Below, piece by piece: positions 6,148-13,041 of a stretch of DNA of 13,041 nt; positions within the stretch are counted from its first letter, which is position 1; each line of letters begins with the position of its first letter. The position numbers were made by a program, and so were the translations under genes. The notes under the pieces were generated by a model that saw only the letters and a program-made list of their open reading frames with translations, searched no databases and was not told where the DNA came from. This DNA is from ZLKRG08 sp051006515 (GTDB taxonomy: Bacteria; Actinomycetota; Actinomycetes; Nanopelagicales; Nanopelagicaceae): the NCBI GenBank assembly GCA_051006515.1, contig JBPCTD010000094.1, forward strand, positions 1 to 13,041, in the 5' to 3' direction.

Positions 6148-7256
6148 CCGAATTGAATTTGATATTCGAGGAACCAAAGCAGAGTAAGAAAGCCCCGGTT
6201 CACCTTGCTGATATGAGTAAGGAAGAGCGCAAAGCTAAATGCGCCGAACTTGGAATTCCGGCATTTCGTGCCAATCAAGTAGCAGTTCACTACTACACGC
6301 ATTTAGAAACTGATCCGGCAAAATGGAGCGATATTCCTGCAGATATCCGCCAAAAGTTAGCGGATGCTTTTACGCCTAATTTAATGACGCTAGTTAGATC
6401 CATGCAGACCGATAATGGTTTAACCAGAAAAGATCTCTGGAAATTACACGATGGCACTTTGGTGGAATCGGTACTTATGAAATATCCAGATCGAGCCACG
6501 GTGTGCATCTCCTCGCAAGCAGGTTGCGGTATGGCATGTCCATTCTGCGCAACTGGCCAAGGTGGCTTGAAACGAAACTTAAGTGCTGGCGAAATTACTG
6601 AACAGATCGTGCAAGCAGCAAGACTCTGCGCAAGCGGTGAATTTGCGGGAGAACCGATTCGACTTTCAAATATTGTATTCATGGGAATGGGAGAGCCTCT
6701 AGCTAATTACAAAGCAGTGGTTCAGACAATTAGAAATATCACTTCGCCAAACCCAGATGGTTTAGGTATCTCTGCCAGATCAGTAACTCTTTCTACAGTT
6801 GGTTTGGTAAATGGCGTAGAGAAGTTCACCAAAGAGGGAATTCCAGTAACGCTAGCTGTCTCTTTACATACTCCAGATGACGAACTTCGAGACACATTGG
6901 TGCCAATTAATACTCGCTTCAAAGTTCGTGAAATTTTGGCTGCAGCTGATGAGTATGCAAAGACCACCGGACGCAGATATTCAATTGAGTATGCGCTAAT
7001 TAGAGATATTAATGATCAAGCATGGCGCGCTGATTTGCTCGGCAAATTGCTAAAGAGCCGAAATGCTCACGTTAATTTAATCCCTCTTAATCCAACCCCT
7101 GGCTCCAAGTGGACCGCTTCAAGACCAGAAGATGAACGCGAATTCGTAAGGATTTTAGAAAGTTATGGCGTACCAGTTACGGTCCGAGATACCAGAGGTC
7201 GTGAAATCGATGGTGCCTGTGGCCAATTAGCCGCTAGCGAATCAGCCAAAAATTAA
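6144..7256 (+). CDS. rlmN: Dual-specificity rRNA/tRNA adenine-C2 methyltransferase RlmN (radical SAM)
   Basis: RlmN methylates C2 of A2503 in 23S rRNA and A37 in some tRNAs by radical SAM chemistry through a methylcysteine intermediate. The 370-residue product has the radical SAM cluster motif C128-GMA-C132-PF-C135. The methyl-carrying cysteine is C359 in GACGQLA, and C121, equivalent by eye to E. coli C118, lies just before the cluster. Other blocks are GMGEPLANY (181-189), LSTVG (216-220), VSLHTPDDELRD (239-250) and NLIPLNP (311-317). An N-terminal helical domain (about 20-105) is present. RlmN rather than Cfr is favoured by the housekeeping context. The ATG overlaps cdsA by 4 nt (ATGA) without its own Shine-Dalgarno, so coupling is expected. 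The cdsA-rlmN order is conserved in Actinobacteria; the dxr, rip and ispG genes that often follow are not seen here. Confidence 0.95.
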   Translation: MTELNLIFEEPKQSKKAPVHLADMSKEERKAKCAELGIPAFRANQVAVHYYTHLETDPAKWSDIPADIRQKLADAFTPNLMTLVRSMQTDNGLTRKDLWKLHDGTLVESVLMKYPDRATVCISSQAGCGMACPFCATGQGGLKRNLSAGEITEQIVQAARLCASGEFAGEPIRLSNIVFMGMGEPLANYKAVVQTIRNITSPNPDGLGISARSVTLSTVGLVNGVEKFTKEGIPVTLAVSLHTPDDELRDTLVPINTRFKVREILAAADEYAKTTGRRYSIEYALIRDINDQAWRADLLGKLLKSRNAHVNLIPLNPTPGSKWTASRPEDEREFVRILESYGVPVTVRDTRGREIDGACGQLAASESAKN

Positions 7257-7257
7257 C

Positions 7258-7263
7258 TAAAGT
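7258..7263 (+). promoter_or_regulatory. Candidate -10 element for leaderless transcription of the aldehyde dehydrogenase gene
   Basis: TAAAGT (7258-7263) fits the actinobacterial TANNNT -10 and ends 6 nt before the ATG at 7270, so transcription could begin at or next to the start codon. The start has no Shine-Dalgarno within 20 nt, which would be expected for a leaderless mRNA. No convincing -35 is present. This is weak by-eye evidence; read-through from rlmN is the alternative. Confidence 0.25.
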
Positions 7264-7269
7264 AATTGC

Positions 7270-8706
7270 ATGAGCAGCTTGGAAAAAATCTCAAATTTCA
7301 TTAATGGCAAATCAGTTCCATCATCATCTGGAGAGACAACTCAGATAGTTGATCCTGCAACTGGTAAGGCTTATGCCGAAGCGCCAAAATCTAATCAAGC
7401 AGATGTAGATGCAGCCATGAAAGCAGCAGCCACTGCATTTGAAGAGTGGCGCGATACGACTCCATCAGAGCGTCAACGTGCCCTATTGAAGATTGCCGAT
7501 GCTATTGAAGCTCGCGCCGAAGAATTTATTGCGATTGAATCTAAGAACACTGGAAAGCCAACTGGCTTAACTGCATCCGAAGAGATTCCACCGATGGTTG
7601 ACCAAATCAGATTCTTCGCAGGTGCTGCGCGCAACTTAGAAGGTAAATCTGCTGGCGAATACATGAAAGGTATGACTTCATTTATTCGCCGCGAACCAAT
7701 CGGTGTTTGCGCACAAGTAACGCCATGGAATTACCCGATGATGATGGCAGTTTGGAAGTGGGCGCCAGCAATCGCTGCTGGCAACACCGTGGTGTTAAAA
7801 CCATCTGATACCACTCCGATGTCCACCGTCTTCATGGCCAATATCATGAATGAATTTTTGCCTGCTGGTGTAATCAACGTAATCACAGGAGAACGAGAAA
7901 CTGGCCGGTTATTGATCGAACATCAAACACCATCAATGGTTTCTATTACGGGATCAGTTCGTGCCGGTATGGAAGTTGCGGGAAGTGCTGCGAAATCATT
8001 AAAGAAAGTTCACTTGGAACTTGGTGGCAAAGCGCCAGTTGTGGTCTTTGCAGATGCAGATCTTCCAGCAGCTGCTGAAACTATCGCGATTACTGGATTC
8101 TTCAATGCTGGACAAGATTGCACCGCTGCCACTCGTGTCATCGTCGAAGAGAGCGTTTACGACGAATTTGTTTCACTACTTGCTTCGCAAGCAAAAGGCT
8201 TAAAAACTGGCGCACCTTCAGAAGACGATGTGCTCTTTGGCCCCGTAAATAACGCCAATCAATTGGCTCGCATTAAGGGATTCTTAGAAGAGATACCAAG
8301 CCATGCCCAGGTTGTCGCCGGCGGAAAGCAAGTCGCCCGCGATGGATTATTCATTGAACCAACTGTCATCGCTGATCTAAAGCAGAGCGATCGCCATATC
8401 CAAGAAGAGATCTTCGGACCAGTGATCACTGTTCAGAAATTTAAGGATGAAGCTGAAGCTATCAAGATGGCTAATGGCGTGGAGTATGGATTGGCCTCTT
8501 CAGTCTGGACAACGAACCATGGTCGCGCGATGCGCCTTGCTAAGGCCTTTGACTTTGGATGTGTCTGGATTAACTGCCACATCCCATTGATTGCTGAGAT
8601 GCCACATGGTGGATACAAGCGAAGTGGCTATGGCAAGGACTTATCTAGCTACGGATTCGAGGATTACACCAGAATCAAGCATGTGATGACGAATCTAAAT
8701 GCTTAA
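7270..8706 (+). CDS. Aldehyde dehydrogenase, probable gamma-aminobutyraldehyde dehydrogenase
   Basis: This is an NAD(P)-dependent aldehyde dehydrogenase of the betaine/aminobutyraldehyde group. The 478-residue protein has the Rossmann cofactor domain with TPWNYP (151-156, catalytic N154) and LKPSD (176-180, K177), the general base E250 in HLELGGKAP, the nucleophile C284 in NAGQDCTAATR, and EEIFGPV (379-385) with E380. The NAGQDCTAA block and the closing GYGKD/GFEDYTRIKHV region resemble 4-aminobutyraldehyde dehydrogenases (PatD/YdcW, Prr). The neighbouring polyamine-type importer supports a role oxidising 4-aminobutanal from putrescine to GABA. Betaine aldehyde or another aminoaldehyde is a possible substrate instead; sequence alone does not decide. 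The aminotransferase or oxidase that would supply the aldehyde is not in this window. The start follows rlmN by 13 nt with no Shine-Dalgarno, but FINGK at residues 10-14 fits the family N-terminus. Confidence 0.82.
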   Translation: MSSLEKISNFINGKSVPSSSGETTQIVDPATGKAYAEAPKSNQADVDAAMKAAATAFEEWRDTTPSERQRALLKIADAIEARAEEFIAIESKNTGKPTGLTASEEIPPMVDQIRFFAGAARNLEGKSAGEYMKGMTSFIRREPIGVCAQVTPWNYPMMMAVWKWAPAIAAGNTVVLKPSDTTPMSTVFMANIMNEFLPAGVINVITGERETGRLLIEHQTPSMVSITGSVRAGMEVAGSAAKSLKKVHLELGGKAPVVVFADADLPAAAETIAITGFFNAGQDCTAATRVIVEESVYDEFVSLLASQAKGLKTGAPSEDDVLFGPVNNANQLARIKGFLEEIPSHAQVVAGGKQVARDGLFIEPTVIADLKQSDRHIQEEIFGPVITVQKFKDEAEAIKMANGVEYGLASSVWTTNHGRAMRLAKAFDFGCVWINCHIPLIAEMPHGGYKRSGYGKDLSSYGFEDYTRIKHVMTNLNA

Positions 8707-8726
8707 CCTTGGCCTTTTTAAGCATT
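8698..8726 (+). repeat. Perfect 9-bp inverted repeat spanning the aldehyde dehydrogenase stop codon
   Basis: AATGCTTAA (8698-8706) and TTAAGCATT (8718-8726) are perfect inverted copies separated by an 11-nt loop. The left arm ends in the TAA stop of the aldehyde dehydrogenase gene. No T tract follows on either strand, so it is not a standard intrinsic terminator. It could be an mRNA 3' hairpin, a weak attenuator before the transporter genes, or an operator for a dimeric repressor. The function is unknown. Confidence 0.5.
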
Positions 8727-8767
8727 AGGATTTCGCAGATAGCATTAACAATTATCAGGAGTTGATA

Positions 8768-8777
8768 AAAGGAAAGG
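8768..8777 (+). promoter_or_regulatory. Ribosome binding site of the polyamine-binding protein gene
   Basis: The purine block AAAGGAAAGG lies 9 nt before the ATG at 8787. It is the strongest initiation signal in the transporter cluster, as expected because binding proteins are usually made in excess over the ATPase and permeases. It supports the 8787 start. Confidence 0.6.
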
Positions 8778-8786
8778 CAAGCAAAG

Positions 8787-9950
8787 ATGTCCCAAGACGA
8801 AAAAATGCTCAATGAGCTTAAGTCAATTGCAAAGTCTCACGTTAGTCGCCGCTCTGTTTTAGCAGGAGCTGGTGCAATTGGTGCAGGTTCACTTCTTGCA
8901 GCATGTGGCGGCGGTGGCGGTTCAAGCTCTGATGCAGTTCGTTGGGGTAACTGGACTCTTTACTTAGATTACGACAGCGATAAGAAGGTTTATCCAACTC
9001 TTGAAAAGTTCACAGCTGAAACCGGAATCGATGTTAAATATTTAGAAGATTACAACGATAACGATGAGTTCTATGGCAAAGTCCAAGGACAGCTAAAGCT
9101 AAATGAAGATATTGGATATGACTTAATCTGCCCAACCGACTGGATGGCAGCACGTTACATCCGCCTTGGTTATGCGCAGAAGTTAGATAAAGCAAATATT
9201 CCAAATGCCAAGAACATTCTGCCAGCGCTCGCAAGCGTTCCATACGATACCGATCGTACTTACACCTTAACTTGGCAGGGCATCATGGGTGGCTTTACTT
9301 GGAACAAAGAGAAGCTTCCAAAAGGAATCAAGACACTTGATGATCTCTTCGCACCTGCAAATAAGGGCAAAGTAGAAGTATTAACAGAACTTCGCGACAC
9401 AGTTGGTGTAATCATGTTGGCACAAGGTGTAGACATCACTAAGTTCACTAGCGATCAGTATTACAACGCGCTAGATTTCTTGCAGAAGAAAATTTCTGAT
9501 GGATTTATCCGCCAGGTAAAGGGAAATGATTACAAGGAAGATTTAATCTCAGGCGATGCAGTTGCAGTTATTGGTTGGTCAGGCGATGCCTTCCAGTTAG
9601 CCGCTGAGAATGATGGCAAATTTGCCTTCGCAATTCCTGAATCAGGCGGAACTATCTCTGCGGATAACTTCGTTATTCCTAGCACTTCAGAGAAGAAGGC
9701 GGATGTAGAGAAGTTAATCAACTACTACTACGAGCCGGAAGTGGCTGCAGAAGTTGCCGCGTATGTAAATTACATAACTCCAGTTCAAGGTGCACAACAG
9801 GCTATGGAAAAAATTGCACCAGAACTTGTTGATAATGAACTTATCTTCCCAACAGCAGAGACTCAGAAGTTGTTACACGTCTTCCGTAATTTGACTCCTG
9901 CTGAGGAGACTGAGTTCACCGATGCGTTCCAAAAGGCTGCTGGTAACTAG
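8787..9950 (+). CDS. Polyamine ABC transporter substrate-binding lipoprotein (PotD/PotF-like), Tat signal
   Basis: This is the extracytoplasmic binding protein that delivers ligand to the permease encoded downstream. The 387-residue protein has a twin-arginine motif SRRSVL (20-25) after a long polar N-region, a hydrophobic stretch, and the lipobox LLAAC with C40 as the probable lipidated cysteine, then a Gly/Ser linker (41-48). It is therefore a predicted Tat-exported lipoprotein. The mature part is a two-lobed periplasmic-binding fold with PotD-family blocks: RWGNW (52-56), YDLICPTDWM (111-120), ELRDTVG (201-207), GWSGDAFQ (263-270), DNFVIPSTS (293-301) and YVNYITPVQGA (326-336). Acidic residues E201 and D204 lie where PotD uses an Asp/Glu pair for the amine groups, by eye. 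Putrescine or spermidine is the likely ligand, but preference cannot be read from sequence. A strong Shine-Dalgarno supports the ATG. The 80-nt gap before it holds the inverted repeat over the previous stop. Confidence 0.86.
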   Translation: MSQDEKMLNELKSIAKSHVSRRSVLAGAGAIGAGSLLAACGGGGGSSSDAVRWGNWTLYLDYDSDKKVYPTLEKFTAETGIDVKYLEDYNDNDEFYGKVQGQLKLNEDIGYDLICPTDWMAARYIRLGYAQKLDKANIPNAKNILPALASVPYDTDRTYTLTWQGIMGGFTWNKEKLPKGIKTLDDLFAPANKGKVEVLTELRDTVGVIMLAQGVDITKFTSDQYYNALDFLQKKISDGFIRQVKGNDYKEDLISGDAVAVIGWSGDAFQLAAENDGKFAFAIPESGGTISADNFVIPSTSEKKADVEKLINYYYEPEVAAEVAAYVNYITPVQGAQQAMEKIAPELVDNELIFPTAETQKLLHVFRNLTPAEETEFTDAFQKAAGN

Positions 9951-9953
9951 CGC

Positions 9954-11084
9954 GTGGCAATCGCTGCAGCCCGAGGCGACCTCAAATTAAGTAACGTCAC
10001 TAAGAATTACGGTGACTTTACTGCGGTAAACGATTTATCACTTGTCATACCTGAAGGTTCATTCTTTGCATTACTTGGACCTTCAGGTTGTGGCAAGACT
10101 ACAACTTTGCGCATGATTGCAGGTCTTGAAGAACCTACCAATGGCGCAATTCATTTAGGTAGCAGTGAATTAACTCATCTGCGTCCTTATCAGCGCCCAA
10201 TCAATACAGTTTTTCAAAATTATGCGCTCTTTCCACATTTATCAATCTTTGAAAACGTGGCATTTGGCATGCGTCGCCGTGGCATCAAAGATGTGAATTC
10301 TGAAGTAGATCGAGTACTTAAGTTAGTAGAGCTGCCACATTTAGCTGATCGCAAACCAACTCAACTTTCTGGTGGTCAGCAGCAGCGTATTGCTCTAGCT
10401 CGCGCAATCGTCAACAAGCCAGCACTTTTGCTGCTTGATGAACCACTTGGCGCACTTGATTTGAAACTTCGTCGCCAAATGCAGATTGAACTTAAGTGGA
10501 TTCAAACTCAAGTTGGCCTCACATTCGTTCACGTAACGCACGATCAGGAAGAGGCCATGACTATGGCTGACACCATCGCAGTTATGAATGAAGGTCGCAT
10601 CGAGCAGATGGGTACCCCGGAAGATCTATATGAATCACCAAAAACGGCTTTCGTAGCGAACTTCTTGGGCCAATCCAATTTAGTTCGCGGCCAAATTGTC
10701 GGCAATGATGGTGATAACAACGTAGTTGAAGTTCATGGTCAAAAGATTGCACTTCCTAAATCTCGCACCTTCACCAATTCCAACAGTGTGCTGTTTGGTA
10801 TTCGCCCAGAGAAGATTGATATTGATCTGGAAAACGAACCTGGCGATGGCAATATTTTGCGTGGCGGTAAAGTTGTGGACGTTTCATTCGTCGGTGTATC
10901 AACACAGTATCAAGTAGAGATGCCTTGGGGCCAAGAGTTAATGGTCTTTGAACAGAACGATGGCACCACACCAATGTTGGAACTAGGAGATTTAGTTCGT
11001 CTGCAATGGATGCCGAAGTTCACCTTTGGTTTAGATGGCGCACAAGATGCCGATGCTGGCTCTGAAGTAAATCCAGAAGAGTAA
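9954..11084 (+). CDS. potA: Polyamine ABC transporter ATP-binding protein (PotA-like)
   Basis: This is the cytoplasmic ATPase that powers the importer as a homodimer. The 376-residue product contains all ABC motifs: Walker A GPSGCGKTT (42-50), Q-loop Q88 in FQNYALFPH, signature LSGGQQQR (138-145), Walker B LLLLDEP (158-164), D-loop GALD (166-169) and H-loop H196 in VTHDQEEAM. Residues from about 235 form the TOBE-type regulatory domain, including FGIRPEKI (281-288). A short acidic tail follows 355. Length and the TOBE domain match PotA-type (MalK-like) ATPases. The GTG start lies 3 nt after the binding-protein stop with no clear Shine-Dalgarno, so expression probably depends on reading through from the upstream gene. 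The closely related iron and sulfate ATPases are less likely because both permeases and the binding protein are polyamine-type. Confidence 0.9.
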   Translation: MAIAAARGDLKLSNVTKNYGDFTAVNDLSLVIPEGSFFALLGPSGCGKTTTLRMIAGLEEPTNGAIHLGSSELTHLRPYQRPINTVFQNYALFPHLSIFENVAFGMRRRGIKDVNSEVDRVLKLVELPHLADRKPTQLSGGQQQRIALARAIVNKPALLLLDEPLGALDLKLRRQMQIELKWIQTQVGLTFVHVTHDQEEAMTMADTIAVMNEGRIEQMGTPEDLYESPKTAFVANFLGQSNLVRGQIVGNDGDNNVVEVHGQKIALPKSRTFTNSNSVLFGIRPEKIDIDLENEPGDGNILRGGKVVDVSFVGVSTQYQVEMPWGQELMVFEQNDGTTPMLELGDLVRLQWMPKFTFGLDGAQDADAGSEVNPEE

Positions 11085-11086
11085 AG

Positions 11087-11980
11087 ATGGCATTTCTCCA
11101 CGCGGCAGCATCACACGTTAAACAGAGCGGACTTAAGAAAGGTCGCCTGCCTTATCTATTGCTTGCACCTGGTTTGATTTTTCTATTTATCTTCTTCATT
11201 TTGCCAATTGCAAACTTAGCAACTACCTCCACTCAGACTCCAATTCCTGGGGGAGATATCGGGGAGTACCAACAAACTTGGGCTTTCGGAAATTACATCA
11301 CGGCATTCACTGAGAATCGTGATCAATTTGCCCGCTCATTTATTTATGCTTTCTTAACAACCACTTTTGCTTTGGCAATCGCATATCCACTTGCATATGC
11401 AATTGCCTTTAAGTCAGGTAAATACAAGAACATTCTCTTAGTCCTAGTCGTAGCGCCATTCTTTACCTCTTTCTTGCTACGTACCATTGCTTGGAAGCAA
11501 ATACTTGGCGCTGAAGGCCCCGTAGTAAGCACTTTGCAATCGCTTAATTTAATTTCACCAACCACAACGCTAACTGCATCATCTTTTGCAGTTGTTGCAG
11601 GTATGACTTATAACTTCCTGCCTTTCATGACTTTGCCGCTTTACGCTTCTCTAGAACGTATTGATCCACGCACTCTTGAAGCATCGGGTGATCTATATGC
11701 CAACGCATTTACTACTTTCCGTAAAGTAACTTTCCCACTATCGCTTCCTGGAGTAGTGGCTGGAACTCTTCTTACCTTTATCCCAGCAGCTGGTGATTAC
11801 GTAAACGCCGCAATTCTTGGAAACCCACAGACCAAGATGCTTGGAAACGTCATCGACTCAAAGTTCTTCCGCGTCGTTGATTACCCAACTGCTGCAGCGC
11901 TCTCATTTACTTTGATGGCTGCGCTTTTGATATTAGTAACGCTCTACATTCGTCGCGCTGGAACGGATGAGCTGGTATGA
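11087..11980 (+). CDS. potB: Polyamine ABC transporter permease (PotB-like)
   Basis: This is the first of two membrane subunits. The 297-residue protein has six hydrophobic segments at about 22-45, 84-108, 116-138, 165-187, 220-242 and 270-288. The cytoplasmic EAA loop that docks on the ATPase is visible as LEASGDLYANAFTTFRKV (197-214) followed by FPLSLPGVVAG (216-226). A longer periplasmic loop (46-80) after the first segment matches the PotB/PotH subgroup. The basic N-terminus (KKGRLPY) fits a cytoplasmic N-end. The ATG lies 2 nt after the ATPase stop; only a weak GAAGAG precedes it, so coupled translation is likely. Its stop overlaps the next permease by 4 nt. Confidence 0.9.
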   Translation: MAFLHAAASHVKQSGLKKGRLPYLLLAPGLIFLFIFFILPIANLATTSTQTPIPGGDIGEYQQTWAFGNYITAFTENRDQFARSFIYAFLTTTFALAIAYPLAYAIAFKSGKYKNILLVLVVAPFFTSFLLRTIAWKQILGAEGPVVSTLQSLNLISPTTTLTASSFAVVAGMTYNFLPFMTLPLYASLERIDPRTLEASGDLYANAFTTFRKVTFPLSLPGVVAGTLLTFIPAAGDYVNAAILGNPQTKMLGNVIDSKFFRVVDYPTAAALSFTLMAALLILVTLYIRRAGTDELV

Positions 11981-12771
11981 GAAAGACTTGGCGCTGGTTT
12001 GGTAATAATTTAATCCGTATTTATGCGGTAATTGGTTTTACCTACTTATTTATTCCAATCGCTTACACCTTCGCTTTTTCCTTTAATGATTCAGGCAAAT
12101 CAAACTTAGTTTGGCGTGGATTTACCTTTGCTAACTGGCAGAACCCATGCGGCGCACCAGATGTCTGTACCGCGCTTGGTAACTCCATTAAAGTTGGCGT
12201 AATCTCAACAATCTTTGCCACGATTCTTGGCACGCTTATTGCATTTGCACTTGGTCGCCACTCATTTAAAGGTCGCGCAACTACAAACCTTTTAATATTC
12301 CTACCAATGGCAACTCCAGAGGTTGTTCTTGGCGCATCACTACTTGCAATGTTCTTAAATTTCCAGATTAACCCTGGCTTTGTAACCACAGTTATCGCTC
12401 ACATTATGTTCTGCGTTTCTTTCGTCGTGGTAACAGTAAAAGCACGTATCGCATCGCTTGATCCACGCCTTGAACAAGCGGCTATGGATCTATATGCCAA
12501 CGAATTCGAAACATTCCGCCGAGTTACTTTGCCACTTGTAATGCCAGGTATCGCAGGCGCGGCACTTCTAGCATTTAGTTTGTCTTTCGATGATTTCATC
12601 ATCACCAACTTCAATTCTGGAACCATGATGACGTTCCCGAAGTTCGTATACGTATCTAGCGCCCGCGGAATCCCACCACAAGCAAACGTAATCGGATCGA
12701 TGATGTTCTTTATCGCACTATTTATAGTTATAGCTGGCCAATTCGTCGGCAGAAAACGGCAACGCGCATAA
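11977..12771 (+). CDS. potC: Polyamine ABC transporter permease (PotC-like)
   Basis: This is the second membrane subunit, pairing with the PotB-like protein. The 264-residue product has six hydrophobic segments at about 13-35, 72-95, 102-126, 135-156, 189-210 and 238-257. The EAA loop reads LEQAAMDLYANEFETFRRV (165-183) followed by LPLVMPGIAGA (185-195). FDDFIITNF (204-212) is typical of PotC/PotI. The first periplasmic loop carries two cysteines, C58 and C64, in NPCGAPDVCTALGNS, which could form a disulphide outside the membrane. The ATG overlaps the upstream stop by 4 nt (ATGA). It is the last gene of the transport cluster. Confidence 0.9.
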   Translation: MRKTWRWFGNNLIRIYAVIGFTYLFIPIAYTFAFSFNDSGKSNLVWRGFTFANWQNPCGAPDVCTALGNSIKVGVISTIFATILGTLIAFALGRHSFKGRATTNLLIFLPMATPEVVLGASLLAMFLNFQINPGFVTTVIAHIMFCVSFVVVTVKARIASLDPRLEQAAMDLYANEFETFRRVTLPLVMPGIAGAALLAFSLSFDDFIITNFNSGTMMTFPKFVYVSSARGIPPQANVIGSMMFFIALFIVIAGQFVGRKRQRA

Positions 12772-12795
12772 ATTTAATCAGTCGGGTGATTGAAT
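12772..12795 (+). terminator. Possible weak terminator or 3' hairpin after the polyamine transporter genes
   Basis: ATTTAATCA (12772-12780) pairs with TGATTGAAT (12787-12795) over nine positions, with one T-G wobble and a 6-nt GTCGGG loop. It begins immediately after the potC stop. The stem is AT-rich and no T tract follows, so it may stabilise the mRNA end rather than terminate strongly. Confidence 0.35.
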
Positions 12796-12824
12796 TACTC
12801 ATCAATCTGTAACAAAGTAATGCC

Positions 12825-13041
12825 ATGCGTCAGATGCGGTTAATTCTTTCGGCCATTTTATTTATTTCCATTCTTTCTATTCCAGCTTTTGCAGCGAATC
12901 CAAAAGCAGGCACAAGTTGTCCTAAAGCTGGCAATACTCAGATTTATGCAGGTAAGAAATTTACATGCGTCAAATCTGGCAAGAAATTAGTTTGGAATAG
13001 TGGGGTTGTAATTAATTCAACTCCAAAAGCAACGCCATCTC
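12825..13041 (+). CDS. Secreted protein with two-cysteine KLVW module, 3'-truncated by the window edge
   Basis: I do not recognise the whole gene. Only 72 codons are present and the frame is open at the window end. Residues 1-23 are a clear Sec signal peptide: basic start MRQMR, hydrophobic core, and an AFA-A cleavage site (21-24). A small module follows (about 29-60) with GTSCPKAG, YAGKKFTC and KKLVWNSG: two cysteines (C32, C48) 16 apart, a Lys/Gly-rich middle and a conserved-looking tryptophan W57. From memory, similar short modules occur at the N-terminus of secreted proteins in small-genome Actinobacteria, but no search was done. The start of a Ser/Thr/Pro linker (STPKATPS) is visible at the end. 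No Shine-Dalgarno precedes the ATG; the in-frame ATG at 12834 is an alternative that keeps the signal peptide. Confidence 0.7.
   Translation, partial: MRQMRLILSAILFISILSIPAFAANPKAGTSCPKAGNTQIYAGKKFTCVKSGKKLVWNSGVVINSTPKATPS

Noticed and set aside
6293..6682. 129-codon minus-strand open frame inside rlmN
   Set aside because: It overlaps the conserved radical SAM core, resembles no known protein, and has no ribosome binding site or independent context.
8738..8756. Imperfect palindrome GATA..ATT AAC AAT TATC upstream of the binding-protein gene as an operator or promoter
   Set aside because: The symmetry needs a 2-nt bulge and the DNA is AT-rich. No confident -35/-10 pair could be assigned in this gap either.
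7270..12771. Polyamine cluster as a recent horizontally acquired island
   Set aside because: No mobile genes, flanking repeats or tRNA were seen, and codon style by eye matches the flanking housekeeping genes. Composition statistics were not computed.
1..13041. Defence system, biosynthetic cluster, toxin-antitoxin pair or CRISPR array
   Set aside because: Every substantial coding frame belongs to a recognised housekeeping or transport family, apart from the cut secreted protein at the end, and no spaced direct repeats were seen.

Overview
All genes in this window run left to right on the + strand and are densely packed. The window looks like a core chromosomal stretch of a small-genome, AT-rich actinobacterium. 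The order xerC, rpsB, tsf, pyrH, frr, cdsA, rlmN is a classical actinobacterial chromosome order. The protein sequences are actinobacterial in style: the S2 N-terminus MAVVTMREL, XerC ending in QAHPRA, and GTG starts. Base composition is much more AT-rich than in most Actinobacteria. Together with compact spacing and a polyamine importer, this fits the freshwater acI lineage (Nanopelagicales, e.g. Planktophila/Nanopelagicus). That assignment is inference; no search was run.

Region 1 (1-2044) holds the 3' two thirds of a citramalate synthase gene (isoleucine pathway) and a complete XerC recombinase gene, which ends in an intrinsic terminator overlapping its stop codon. Region 2 (2045-2271) is the only long intergenic stretch. 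It holds a probable promoter and a leader that can fold into a three-way junction, followed by a switch-like hairpin next to the rpsB ribosome binding site. Region 3 (2272-7256) is the translation and growth cluster: S2, EF-Ts, UMP kinase, ribosome recycling factor, CDP-diglyceride synthase and RlmN.

Region 4 (7270-12771) breaks from the housekeeping order. An aminobutyraldehyde-type aldehyde dehydrogenase is followed by a complete polyamine-type ABC importer: a Tat/lipoprotein binding protein, an ATPase and two permeases. Together they suggest uptake of putrescine or spermidine and oxidation of the aldehyde made from it, giving carbon and nitrogen. The aminotransferase or oxidase that would link the two steps is not in the window. 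Region 5 (12825-end) starts a secreted protein with a small two-cysteine, KLVW-type module, cut by the window edge.

I found no mobile element, CRISPR array, tRNA, rRNA, phage gene, toxin-antitoxin pair or defence system. The most interesting non-coding signal is the rpsB leader. I do not see evidence for a large undescribed protein system here.
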